A DNA stretch of 36,612 nucleotides, taken from the IMG/VR virus record IMGVR_UViG_3300037493_004017, positions 1-36,612 of that record; one strand, given 5' to 3'. The notes under the pieces were generated by a model. That model worked only from the letters and a program-made list of their open reading frames with translations, ran no database searches and was not told where the DNA came from. The DNA comes from a virus. This document shows, one piece after another, positions 23,399 to 31,108 of this stretch; the stretch's first letter is position 1; every line of letters begins with the position of its first letter. Position numbers and translations under genes: made by a program.

Positions 23399-23891
23399 CA
23401 GGTATGCTGCAGATGAACAAGGAAACATCTATTCTTTGAACTACAAAAGAACGGGCAAAACAAAAATTATTTCACCTTGCATCAGACAAGGTTATTTGCA
23501 ATCAATGTTTCAAAGAGATGACAAAAAGTATTGCACTGAAAAGGTTCACAAGTTGGTGACACTTGCATTCTTTGGTGAAAGACCTGCAGGAACAGAAGTG
23601 AATCACATCAATGGAATAAAGACTGACAACAGAATTGAAAATCTGGAATATGTTTCACATTCAGAAAATTGTTTGCATTCATTCAGAATGAAATTGCAAA
23701 AACCAAAAGCAGGTGAATTGAATGGAATGTCAAAGTTGACTGAACAGCAGGTTGCAGAAATCAGAACCTTTGTTGCAAGTTCAAAAAAACGGTTCTATGG
23801 AAGAAAAGAACTTGCTTTGAAGTATGGAATTTCAGAAGCACACGTGAAAGACATTGTCAGAAGAAGAAGAAATGTATGGTCACACATTTAG
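23376..23891 (+). CDS. HNH homing endonuclease within the split intein locus
   Basis: A 171-residue endonuclease encoded in a different frame from both intein halves and overlapping each (23 and 16 bases). The N-terminus IPNFSRYAADEQGNIYSL is NUMOD4-like. VHKLVTLAFFG with NHINGIKTDNRIENLE (His77, Asn85, Asn89) is the HNH_3 core. The C-terminal part (MSKLTEQQVAEIRTFV, GRKELALKYGISEAH) is a helix-turn-helix DNA-binding tail typical of these nucleases. It should cut intein-lacking terminase alleles and spread the intein by repair. Start ATG at 23376; there is no A-rich leader, so translation may depend on coupling. Confidence 0.88.
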   Translation: MKTIPNFSRYAADEQGNIYSLNYKRTGKTKIISPCIRQGYLQSMFQRDDKKYCTEKVHKLVTLAFFGERPAGTEVNHINGIKTDNRIENLEYVSHSENCLHSFRMKLQKPKAGELNGMSKLTEQQVAEIRTFVASSKKRFYGRKELALKYGISEAHVKDIVRRRRNVWSHI

Positions 23892-25150
23892 AACTGTCAG
23901 ACATTGAAAGTTTTGAAAGCATTGAACTTTCAGAATGCTTTGACATTTCAGTTGAAGGAAATCACAACTACTTTCTTGACTGTGATAAAAAAATTCTTGT
24001 TCACAATTCCAGCAAAACTTGGTCAATCATTCAGTTCTTGGTGTTGTATTGTCAAGCATACAAGAATGAAGGAAAAGAAATTACAATTTGTCGTGACAGA
24101 CTGACTTGGTTGAAGTTGACAGTTTTACGTGACTTTCAAACAATCTTGAAGTTGGTTGGTTGGTGGAATGATGCTGACTTCAACAAGTCAGAAATGACAT
24201 ACAAGCTGTTTGGAAATCGTTTCACATTCATTGGTCTTGATGAACCTGCAAAACTTGGTGGTCTGAAACAAAATGTCTTCTGGTTGAATGAAGTTATTGG
24301 AACTGCAGGTTCTGCATTCAATGCAACAAAAGATGTGTTTGACAACCTTGAACAAAGAACAACTGAATTGTGGTTGTGTGACTACAATCCAAAGGTCACA
24401 AAGCACTGGTTGTTTGACAACATTCTTTCAAGACCAGATGTTGCTTACATTCACAGCACAATGGTTGACAATCCTTTTCTTGAAGAACCAATCAGACAAA
24501 AAATTCTTTCTTATGAACCAACTACAGACAACATCACAAATGGAACTGCAGATGCAGTGAAGTGGAAAGTTTATGGTCTTGGTCAGCGTGGTCAACATCA
24601 AGGTGTCATCTTCACAAATGTTGACTTTGTGAAATTCTTTCCTTCTGATTGCAAACGTGTTTGGTATGGTCTTGACTTTGGTTTCATCAATGATGTGACT
24701 GCACTGGTGAAGGTTGGAATGCAGAACGGACAACTTTATGTTGAACAACTAATTTATGAAACTGGACTGACCAACAATGACATCAGTCAAACAATGATTG
24801 AAGCAGGTCTTCACAACCAGTGTGAAATTGTTGCAGACAGTGCAGAACAGAAAAGCATTGTTGAACTTCAAAGACTTGGGTGGAAGATTGAACCTGCAAT
24901 GAAAGGTGCAGACAGTGTGTTGTTTGGAATTAATGCTTTGAAGAATTACAAAATCAACATTGTTGAAACATCACTTGACACAAAGACTGAATTTGAAAAC
25001 TATGTTTGGAAAGAAAATCAAATGACTGGTGAAGTCAGCAACACACCAGTTGACAAGTTCAATCACATCATTGATGCAATCAGATATGTTGCTTTGAATA
25101 AGTTTGCAATACAACCAAGAAAAACAAAAAGAATAAAAATCAACTTCTGA
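23876..25150 (+). CDS. Intein C-half fused to large terminase C-terminal part
   Basis: A 424-residue protein. Residues 1-44 are an intein C-half: FDISVEGNHNYFLDCDKKILVHN with block F His30 and the terminal His43-Asn44. Ser45 is the +1 residue. The rest (45-424) is a terminase: SSKTW completes the ATP-binding loop GGSR/SSKT, NVFWLNEV holds the Walker B acid, and the nuclease domain has WYGLDFGF, a DSAEQKS region and DKFNHIIDAIRYVAL. This fits PBSX/Terminase_3-like large subunits. The spliced product would have 408 residues (28 + 380). Without splicing neither half has a complete ATP site. Starts ATG at 23876 inside the HNH gene. Confidence 0.9.
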   Translation: MVTHLELSDIESFESIELSECFDISVEGNHNYFLDCDKKILVHNSSKTWSIIQFLVLYCQAYKNEGKEITICRDRLTWLKLTVLRDFQTILKLVGWWNDADFNKSEMTYKLFGNRFTFIGLDEPAKLGGLKQNVFWLNEVIGTAGSAFNATKDVFDNLEQRTTELWLCDYNPKVTKHWLFDNILSRPDVAYIHSTMVDNPFLEEPIRQKILSYEPTTDNITNGTADAVKWKVYGLGQRGQHQGVIFTNVDFVKFFPSDCKRVWYGLDFGFINDVTALVKVGMQNGQLYVEQLIYETGLTNNDISQTMIEAGLHNQCEIVADSAEQKSIVELQRLGWKIEPAMKGADSVLFGINALKNYKINIVETSLDTKTEFENYVWKENQMTGEVSNTPVDKFNHIIDAIRYVALNKFAIQPRKTKRIKINF

Positions 25151-25884
25151 TGAACACCAGTGTCACAATCAATGGTCAAGCAGTCAACCTTCCTTTTGAC
25201 TGGAATGATGTCACTGTTCAGCAGTTCATTTGCATCAAGCAGAACAAGCAAAGTTTTGAAATTCTTTCAATGCTTTCTGGAATAGATAGTGCAATTTGCA
25301 AACACATTGACATTGAAACAATTAGTCTGATATTGTCACCAGTGGCTGCAATGCTTGACACTGAAATTCCAGTTATTGATGTGAATGAAGTTGCAGGTGT
25401 GAAAGTTCCAAACAACATTGGTGTGTTGCAGTTTGCAAGAAAGGTCAATGCAGACAGTGCTTTCAAGAAGTCACAAGATGAATTCTTCTTTCTGAAACTT
25501 GCAGCAATTTATCTTGCTGCAGGAAGTCAAGATGAAGACATTCTTGCAATGGAAGAAAAGTTGTTGACAGAACAGTTTGTGAAAGTTGTTTCAGTTGGTC
25601 ATAAATTATTCAAGAATTATGTTTTACTTTGCAAATCTGAAAGCAAGATTGCTGCACCAGAATATGAACCAGAAGAAATTGCTGCAGGAATTAAGGACTT
25701 TCAGAAATATGGTGTCTTTGGAATTGTAAGGTCTATTGCTTTGCGTTATTCAAAAGACACAGAAGAAGTTTTTGGTTGGTCATACAACAGAGTCTTGCTT
25801 GAATTGAAGATGTCTGCAGATGAAAACAAGTTTGAAAGAAAATTGCGGTCAATAGTGAACAGAAAAAATCAGAACAAGCAATGA
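25150..25884 (+). CDS. Hypothetical tail protein, possible frameshifted chaperone (first frame)
   Basis: A 244-residue protein whose start overlaps the terminase stop. N-terminus beta-like (SVTINGQAVNLPFDWNDVTVQQF), then helical with acidic middle and a final FGVFGIVRSIALRYSK region (about 188-204). It ends ATGA with the next gene. A slippery A-AAA-AAT (25863-25869) near its end could shift ribosomes into the next frame, as in lambda G/GT tail chaperones, and it heads the tail gene block. I do not recognise a family. Confidence 0.6.
   Translation: MNTSVTINGQAVNLPFDWNDVTVQQFICIKQNKQSFEILSMLSGIDSAICKHIDIETISLILSPVAAMLDTEIPVIDVNEVAGVKVPNNIGVLQFARKVNADSAFKKSQDEFFFLKLAAIYLAAGSQDEDILAMEEKLLTEQFVKVVSVGHKLFKNYVLLCKSESKIAAPEYEPEEIAAGIKDFQKYGVFGIVRSIALRYSKDTEEVFGWSYNRVLLELKMSADENKFERKLRSIVNRKNQNKQ
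25863..25869 (+). other. Candidate -1 ribosomal frameshift heptamer
   Basis: In the reading frame of 25150-25884 the bases read A|AAA|AAT, which fits X-XXY-YYZ. A -1 slip here enters the frame of 25881-26204, which is open from 25863 through that gene, so a fusion of about 350 residues would result. The site is five codons before the stop. A-rich DNA makes such heptamers common by chance, and I see no clear downstream stem. Confidence 0.4.
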
Positions 25885-26204
25885 ACAAACAAATGAAAAT
25901 AGTTCATTCACTGCAGAAGAAGCAGAAGAAAGAACAAGCAGGTGTCTTCACACAGATGCTGACTGGTCTTCTTTCAGTGTTCAAGTTTGCAATCAAGAAA
26001 CCAAAAGAAAACAGATTGACAAAAGTGACCTTCACTGAAAAAGAACTGTTTTGGCGCAAAGAAATACAACTAAAACTGCAGAAACAAAAAGCAGAAAAGG
26101 AAGCAAAGAAACTTGAACAACTACTTGACAACACTTCTGAAAAGAAGAAGAAGTCAGTTCACACATTCAATCATAATTTAAACCAAAAAAGAAAAGCACA
26201 ATGA
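25881..26204 (+). CDS. Basic helical protein, possible frameshift extension
   Basis: A 107-residue, Lys-rich, helical protein (QKQKAEKEAKKLEQLL near 68-83). It overlaps the previous gene as ATGA and the next gene by four bases. It could be made separately or as a C-terminal extension of the 244-residue protein by -1 frameshift, in the manner of lambda GT. No other motif is visible. A second ATG four codons later is also possible. Confidence 0.55.
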   Translation: MNKQMKIVHSLQKKQKKEQAGVFTQMLTGLLSVFKFAIKKPKENRLTKVTFTEKELFWRKEIQLKLQKQKAEKEAKKLEQLLDNTSEKKKKSVHTFNHNLNQKRKAQ

Positions 26205-26668
26205 TTGTTTCAGCAATTCAGAATGTCGTTTCACAGATGTCAATTGAATGTTCATTCATTTATGGTTTGAAAGGTTGGCAGAATTTGAAAGCAGACAAGA
26301 CTGCAGTCTTTCCAGTCATCTTCCTTGATGAACCAATTTCATCAGTTGACAACTTTTCACAAGGTGGTGCAGTTGACATCACTTACAATCTGAACATTGC
26401 ATTCTTGACAAAGTCACAATTGTCTTGGACTGCAGAAGAACACGACACTGTCATTCAAGCAATGCGAAATGTCAGAAGGGAATTCATTCTTCGTTTGAAG
26501 AAGATTGCAGACACAAGCACAAATCAACATCTGTTCAGAAGCATTTCAAACATCACAACACTGAATGCAATGAATGTCTTTGATGTGAACTTGTCAGGTG
26601 TTCTTGTTTCGTTTCAAATTGTTCCAATGTCAGAAGATGGAATTTGTCTTGCAGTGTCAGCATCATAA
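26201..26668 (+). CDS. Tail completion or terminator-like protein
   Basis: A 155-residue protein. The pattern FPVIFLDEPISS followed by AVDITYNLNIAFLTKSQL and a helix of MRNVRREFILRL matches the alpha/beta plan of small tail-terminator or tail-completion proteins, which cap the tail tube. It is followed by an HK97 gp10-like protein, the usual partner at the neck. The ATG overlaps the previous gene. Confidence 0.6.
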   Translation: MIVSAIQNVVSQMSIECSFIYGLKGWQNLKADKTAVFPVIFLDEPISSVDNFSQGGAVDITYNLNIAFLTKSQLSWTAEEHDTVIQAMRNVRREFILRLKKIADTSTNQHLFRSISNITTLNAMNVFDVNLSGVLVSFQIVPMSEDGICLAVSAS

Positions 26669-26678
26669 AAATTAAGAA

Positions 26679-27182
26679 ATGTCAGTTCAGCAGAAACTTC
26701 TTGAAAGACTTGGAAAAGCACTGGTGCTGAAATACAAAGCAGCAGCAGCAACAAGAAGTGCAACTGGAAAGACTGCAGCATCAATCTATGCAGTTGCAAC
26801 TGACAACAGTCTTGACATACGTGGTGCAGCTTACATTGGTGTTCTTGAATATGGAAGGAAGAAAACAAGACCAGATGCACCAGAAGGTTCACCAACATTG
26901 TTTGAAGCAATACGTGAATGGTGTCTTGCAAAGAACATTGTGACCAGTGTTGAAAAAGGTTCAAAAGGTCTTGGAATTGTTTATGCAATTACAAGGAAGA
27001 TTCACAAGAAAGGAACTTTGTTGAATTATACTACAGACAGATATGGAAAAACAAAACCTTCTGGTGTCATCAGTGATGTCACAAATTCTTTGTCACTTGA
27101 TGAATTGACACGTGAAGTCACAGCTTTGCACGTGTCAGAATATAGTTCAGAAGTTCTAAAAAGTTTAAAAGGTTTGCAATGA
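26679..27182 (+). CDS. Neck protein, HK97 gp10-like (probable)
   Basis: A 167-residue protein beginning with a basic helix (LLERLGKALVLKYK), then RSATGKTAASIYA and AAYIGVLEYGRKKTRPDAPEGSP, a short helix and turn arrangement like that of head-tail joining proteins of the HK97 gp10 type, in which an N-terminal helix is followed by a strand, a 'GR-x-P' loop and a second helix. It sits beside the tail-completion-like gene. It probably connects head and tail. Overlaps the next gene by four bases (ATGA). Confidence 0.6.
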   Translation: MSVQQKLLERLGKALVLKYKAAAATRSATGKTAASIYAVATDNSLDIRGAAYIGVLEYGRKKTRPDAPEGSPTLFEAIREWCLAKNIVTSVEKGSKGLGIVYAITRKIHKKGTLLNYTTDRYGKTKPSGVISDVTNSLSLDELTREVTALHVSEYSSEVLKSLKGLQ

Positions 27183-28234
27183 TATATATAACCAAAAGAC
27201 CAGAAAAACTTGTTTGGGGAAGTGAAACTTCAAGATGGACTTCATTGTTCAATCCTTACTTGTTTGAAGTTACAAGGAAGGACTACACAGCAATCAACAC
27301 ATTGATCAGACCAGTGTATCATTCAACACTTCCAACTGTGAAAACTAATGCAGACCCTGCAGAACTTCCAACCCAGATTTCAGCAGGTCAAACAATCTTT
27401 CTTTCTTCTGGAATGTATTCTGGTGCTTATGTTGTGCATTCGGTTACTGGTAATTACATAACAATTAACACACCATACATTGGAGTCGGTGGTTCTGGTT
27501 ATGTGAATTTAATGGACTTGCTGCTGAACTTCAAAATGTATTTCAACATTTATGACAAAGCAGGAACACTGATTGAAACACTGTTTCCAAAACCAAACAC
27601 TGCAGGTCTGGTGATGCTTGATGTTTCTGGTGCAATGCAGAAGTTGGTTGACAATAGTGACAGAGCAAGTTTAACATTGATAAATGAAGAAGCAGAAGGT
27701 TTGTCTGGTGAATTTTATCTTGGTTATGGTTTCAGCTACAAAGTAGGTGAAGTTATCATCACCACAACAGAACAGAAAGATGCAGCAAGATATTTCTGGA
27801 CTTCTTCTGCACAGCAAATCACAGGAAAATTTTTCAGCTATGGTCAGAACCTTGCACAGTATGTTCCATTTCCTGTCAATGGAAGTGCTGCAAAATTCCT
27901 GACTTTCTTTGAAGAACCAACAATGTTCATTGGTTTTCCTTTTTCAATTTCAGTTATTTATTCAGAAGCATTTGAAAGCACCTATCTTGCAAGACACCAA
28001 CAGAACAATGACATCAATGGTGTTGCAACAAGTGCTGAAAGTTCACAAGTCTTGAATGTAAATGGTCTTGGTTTTTTAAACTTCCTGCAACTTGAAACAA
28101 CTGATGCAACAACATCAAGTCTTGACCTTTGGCTTGAAACTGCAGGTGCAATTCCAGATGGTGGTGGTTATTATGATAGTGGAATGATGCAGCAAGGTTA
28201 TGTTGACCAATATGCACAACCACTTCCAATGTGA
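27179..28234 (+). CDS. Tail structural protein, distal-tail-like
   Basis: A 351-residue beta-rich protein starting LVWGSETSRWTSLFNPYLFEVTRKDY (near residues 10-35), a pattern found in distal tail proteins of Bacteroidota phages in which the FNP(Y/I) motif is followed by a strand. The middle and end are Ser/Gly/Thr-rich with little helix. It carries the first GATC of the genome (27304). Exact position in the tail is uncertain. Confidence 0.6.
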   Translation: MIYITKRPEKLVWGSETSRWTSLFNPYLFEVTRKDYTAINTLIRPVYHSTLPTVKTNADPAELPTQISAGQTIFLSSGMYSGAYVVHSVTGNYITINTPYIGVGGSGYVNLMDLLLNFKMYFNIYDKAGTLIETLFPKPNTAGLVMLDVSGAMQKLVDNSDRASLTLINEEAEGLSGEFYLGYGFSYKVGEVIITTTEQKDAARYFWTSSAQQITGKFFSYGQNLAQYVPFPVNGSAAKFLTFFEEPTMFIGFPFSISVIYSEAFESTYLARHQQNNDINGVATSAESSQVLNVNGLGFLNFLQLETTDATTSSLDLWLETAGAIPDGGGYYDSGMMQQGYVDQYAQPLPM

Positions 28235-28240
28235 TGACAA

Positions 28241-28396
28241 ATGAAAGAAGAAGAAAAAAGAATTGTGCTTGACAAGGCAAAGGTGTTGATGAAAGACCAG
28301 ATGAATTCACTGCAATTCTTTGACAAATTTTTCATCACAATAGACAGTTGCAACTTCTTCAAAGAAAAAAAACAATTCTTCACTTCAAAAAATTAG
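28241..28396 (+). CDS. Small hypothetical protein
   Basis: A 51-residue protein from ATG at 28241, seven bases after the previous stop, ending TAG at 28394-28396. It is charged at the start (MKEEEKRIVLDKAKVLMKD) and Phe/Lys-rich at the end (FFDKFF and KKQFFTSKN). It fills the gap between two tail genes that would otherwise be 166 bases without a gene. Codon style is that of the phage. Function unknown. Confidence 0.55.
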   Translation: MKEEEKRIVLDKAKVLMKDQMNSLQFFDKFFITIDSCNFFKEKKQFFTSKN

Positions 28397-28400
28397 CACA

Positions 28401-28856
28401 ATGATTGTCACTGAAATAAAAAAAATCAATGTTGTAAACTGCACACCAGAACAACCAGTCTTTTTGCGGTGGTTGAACTCACTTGGTGGTTTTGACAGTT
28501 GGTTGTTTTCCAAAAGTCAGCAGGTTGATGTTGATATGACACAAGGTGACAACTTTCAGCAGGTGGTGAACTATCTTGAAGAAGAAAATTCAAATGTGAA
28601 TGTCATCAAAAAGAATGGAAATTTACTGATGACACTTGGTGCAGACAACCTGACCTTGCAACAACTGCAAGGAATTCGTTCAATTCTTGGTTCACCAAAA
28701 GTTTACTGGTTGCAAGGTCAACCTTCAAGCAATGACTTCATCAGATTGACAGTTCTGGTGAAGACTGGAACATTCAAATTGTATGACACAGAAGACACCA
28801 GACACAGAATTGAATTTCAAATAATTTCACCAAACCTTTACTTGCAAAGCAACTGA
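28401..28856 (+). CDS. Tail protein (unassigned)
   Basis: A 151-residue protein with mixed strands and helices and a Trp-rich pair (FLRWLNSLGGFDSWLF near residues 21-36). The C-terminal half is beta-rich. It overlaps the next gene by one base (TGATG), so the two are coupled. A role in the tail tip is likely from place. No known motif. Confidence 0.62.
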   Translation: MIVTEIKKINVVNCTPEQPVFLRWLNSLGGFDSWLFSKSQQVDVDMTQGDNFQQVVNYLEEENSNVNVIKKNGNLLMTLGADNLTLQQLQGIRSILGSPKVYWLQGQPSSNDFIRLTVLVKTGTFKLYDTEDTRHRIEFQIISPNLYLQSN

Positions 28857-30787
28857 TGTCTGACCTAATTATTTACATCAATGATGAAGCAATTGACCTT
28901 TTAGAAAGTCAGGTGATTGCAATTACAAAACAAGCTGCAAAGGTTGGTGACTTTTCAAAAGTTCTTGCAGATGGAACAAACCAGATCAGTGTTCCTGCAA
29001 CTTCCAGAAACAAAGCAATCTTTCAGAATGCACATCTGGTGCAAACAGAGTCTGGTCTTCCTTATTCAAGACTGTCTGCAAAACTGGTGCAGGAAGGTGT
29101 TGAAACAATTCAAGAAGGTTTTGCAATCATTGAAACTGTTGATGACACCAGATACAATCTTCAAGTTGTTGGTGGAAATGCAAGTTTCTTCATTCTGATT
29201 AAAGATAAAAATTTGCGTGATCTTGACCTGAAAGAATTTGATCACTTCTGGACTAATGCAAATGTGATTGGAAGTCAACCAAACACAGAAGGTTTCATTT
29301 ATGCACTGATGGAACAAAGTCAAGCAGACCAGACACCTGCATCACAAACACTGACTGATGCACCAGACACAGTGCACACTGAACTTCTTCTTCCTTCATT
29401 CTTTGTGAAGACACTGGTTGAAAGAATTTTTTCAGAAGTTGGTTTTGACTTTGTCTGTGACGTTCAAGGTTCAAACCAATATGAAGAATTAACTGTCTTT
29501 GCAGCATCAACACCAAACAGGGGAATTGATCTGTCATTTATGAACTTCACTGTTGAATGCAATGCAATGTATTCTGGAATCGGTGCTTTTGAATTTGCAC
29601 CCTTTCAAGGAAACAACACAATCACACAGCAAGGCAGCAGCTATTGGCAATACACAGTCAATCCATTTGTGTCAGCATACCTTGTTTCAGACAATGCAAC
29701 AATTCACTTCACTGCTGCATTCATAATGACAAACAATGACACTGTTGACAACACTGGTCTGCTTTACATTTACCACACAAATGCAGATGGAAATGCAACA
29801 ATCACAATTCCTTTCAACATTCCAGTTGGAACAAGCACAGTCATCATTGATGAAACTTTTGAATGTGTGATCAACCCTGCAGGTGATTGTGCTTTTGATC
29901 TGGAACATATTTTTTCAGCACTGGTTGATATGGAAGTTGGAAGCACAATGTCTTTTGAATTTGAATTCATTTCAAACAATCCAATCACCACTTCTGGAAA
30001 TTATTATTTCATACGTGGAATCACACCTGTTCCAGATATGTCACAAGTTGATTTTTTGAAAGACTTTGCACGTGTGTTTCAATTGGTGTTTGACACAGAT
30101 GAAGTCAATGGTGTTGTGACTGCAAAAAGGTTTGATGAAATAAAAGAAAACATTCCACTTGCAATTGACTATTCTGCAAAGATGCAGGAAGGAAGTCAGC
30201 AGGTGAAGTTCACTGTTGATGGTTATGCAAAAAGAAATCTTCTGCAGTGGAAACCAGATGATCTGACTGGTTATGATGGTCAATCAATCATCTTCATTGA
30301 CAATGAAAATCTTGATTATGAAAAAACAGTTGTGCAGTTGTCACAGTTTGCAGCAACCAGTCACATTCAGAAGTTGTCAATGTCTGTTCCAAAAGTGTCA
30401 CTGTTTGTTGCAGGTGAACCAAGCAACAAGACAACAGACAGAATGTTTGTCATCAATCGTGTTGCACTTTCATCACCACTTGACTTTGACAGGTATGGTT
30501 CAATTCTGTCAACATCAGATGTTGCAGTTGCTTTCTTTTCCATTGCAGGAAACACAGACAGTCTTGACTTTGAAAATCTAAAATCAAGGTTTTATCAGAC
30601 ACTGGAACAGATGCTGCAGAAAGCAGTGGTGATCACAGCAAATTTCAATCTTGGAATTGCAGATGTTTATTCTTACAATCCTTTTATTCCAGTATATATT
30701 CAGAAATTTAATTCCTACTTTTACCTTGAAAAAATTGAAAACTATCTTAAAGGAAAACTTACAAAAATCAAATTAATCAAATTATGA
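28856..30787 (+). CDS. Tail tip or baseplate protein
   Basis: A 643-residue protein. The N-terminus reads IYINDEAIDLLESQVIAITKQAAKVGDFSKV followed by PATSRNKAIF, the 'mixed strand plus P-x-T-x-x-N' pattern of the large tail-tip proteins of Bacteroidota phages. The centre is an all-beta, Asn/Thr-rich part and the end returns to mixed alpha/beta. It probably forms part of the distal tail or its hub. It carries eight of the genome's 13 GATC sites (28984-30631), so it appears free of the GATC avoidance seen elsewhere. Confidence 0.6.
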   Translation: MSDLIIYINDEAIDLLESQVIAITKQAAKVGDFSKVLADGTNQISVPATSRNKAIFQNAHLVQTESGLPYSRLSAKLVQEGVETIQEGFAIIETVDDTRYNLQVVGGNASFFILIKDKNLRDLDLKEFDHFWTNANVIGSQPNTEGFIYALMEQSQADQTPASQTLTDAPDTVHTELLLPSFFVKTLVERIFSEVGFDFVCDVQGSNQYEELTVFAASTPNRGIDLSFMNFTVECNAMYSGIGAFEFAPFQGNNTITQQGSSYWQYTVNPFVSAYLVSDNATIHFTAAFIMTNNDTVDNTGLLYIYHTNADGNATITIPFNIPVGTSTVIIDETFECVINPAGDCAFDLEHIFSALVDMEVGSTMSFEFEFISNNPITTSGNYYFIRGITPVPDMSQVDFLKDFARVFQLVFDTDEVNGVVTAKRFDEIKENIPLAIDYSAKMQEGSQQVKFTVDGYAKRNLLQWKPDDLTGYDGQSIIFIDNENLDYEKTVVQLSQFAATSHIQKLSMSVPKVSLFVAGEPSNKTTDRMFVINRVALSSPLDFDRYGSILSTSDVAVAFFSIAGNTDSLDFENLKSRFYQTLEQMLQKAVVITANFNLGIADVYSYNPFIPVYIQKFNSYFYLEKIENYLKGKLTKIKLIKL

Positions 30788-31086
30788 TGAAAGGAAACTT
30801 CACTGAACAATTCACCAATGGTGGAAAAGTAAAAACAATTCTTGTTATAATACTTGCACTGATTGCAGCAGTTATGATTGCAGTAATGACATTCAAGTTT
30901 TTCAAAGAATTCATTCCGCAAACAATTTTTATTTTGTGGCGGTTGTGGTTTAATTATCAGACATACATACGTGGAATTGTTGCAAACAAATATTTGTCAA
31001 AGTATCGTGTTGCAGGTGTTATTGCTGCAATCTTAATCTTTGAAGCTGTCTTGACCTTTGTCTTGTGGCTTGGTGGTTTCTATTAA
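30784..31086 (+). CDS. Two-span membrane protein in the tail operon
   Basis: A 100-residue protein overlapping the previous gene by four bases. Hydrophobic segments are at about 17-38 (KTILVIILALIAAVMIAVMTF) and 75-97 (GVIAAILIFEAVLTFVLWLGG), joined by a loop rich in aromatic and basic residues. Membrane proteins inside a tail gene cluster are unusual; it could aid DNA entry or host-membrane interaction, or be a superinfection exclusion factor. ATGATG gives two possible starts. Confidence 0.58.
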   Translation: MMKGNFTEQFTNGGKVKTILVIILALIAAVMIAVMTFKFFKEFIPQTIFILWRLWFNYQTYIRGIVANKYLSKYRVAGVIAAILIFEAVLTFVLWLGGFY

Positions 31087-31108
31087 TCAGAAATAAAAAC
31101 AAAGTAAA

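Noticed and set aside
23376-23891. HNH nuclease as the packaging-associated HNH protein of HK97-like phages
   Set aside because: NUMOD4-like start, helix-turn-helix tail and location between intein halves mark it as a homing type, not the small packaging HNH protein.
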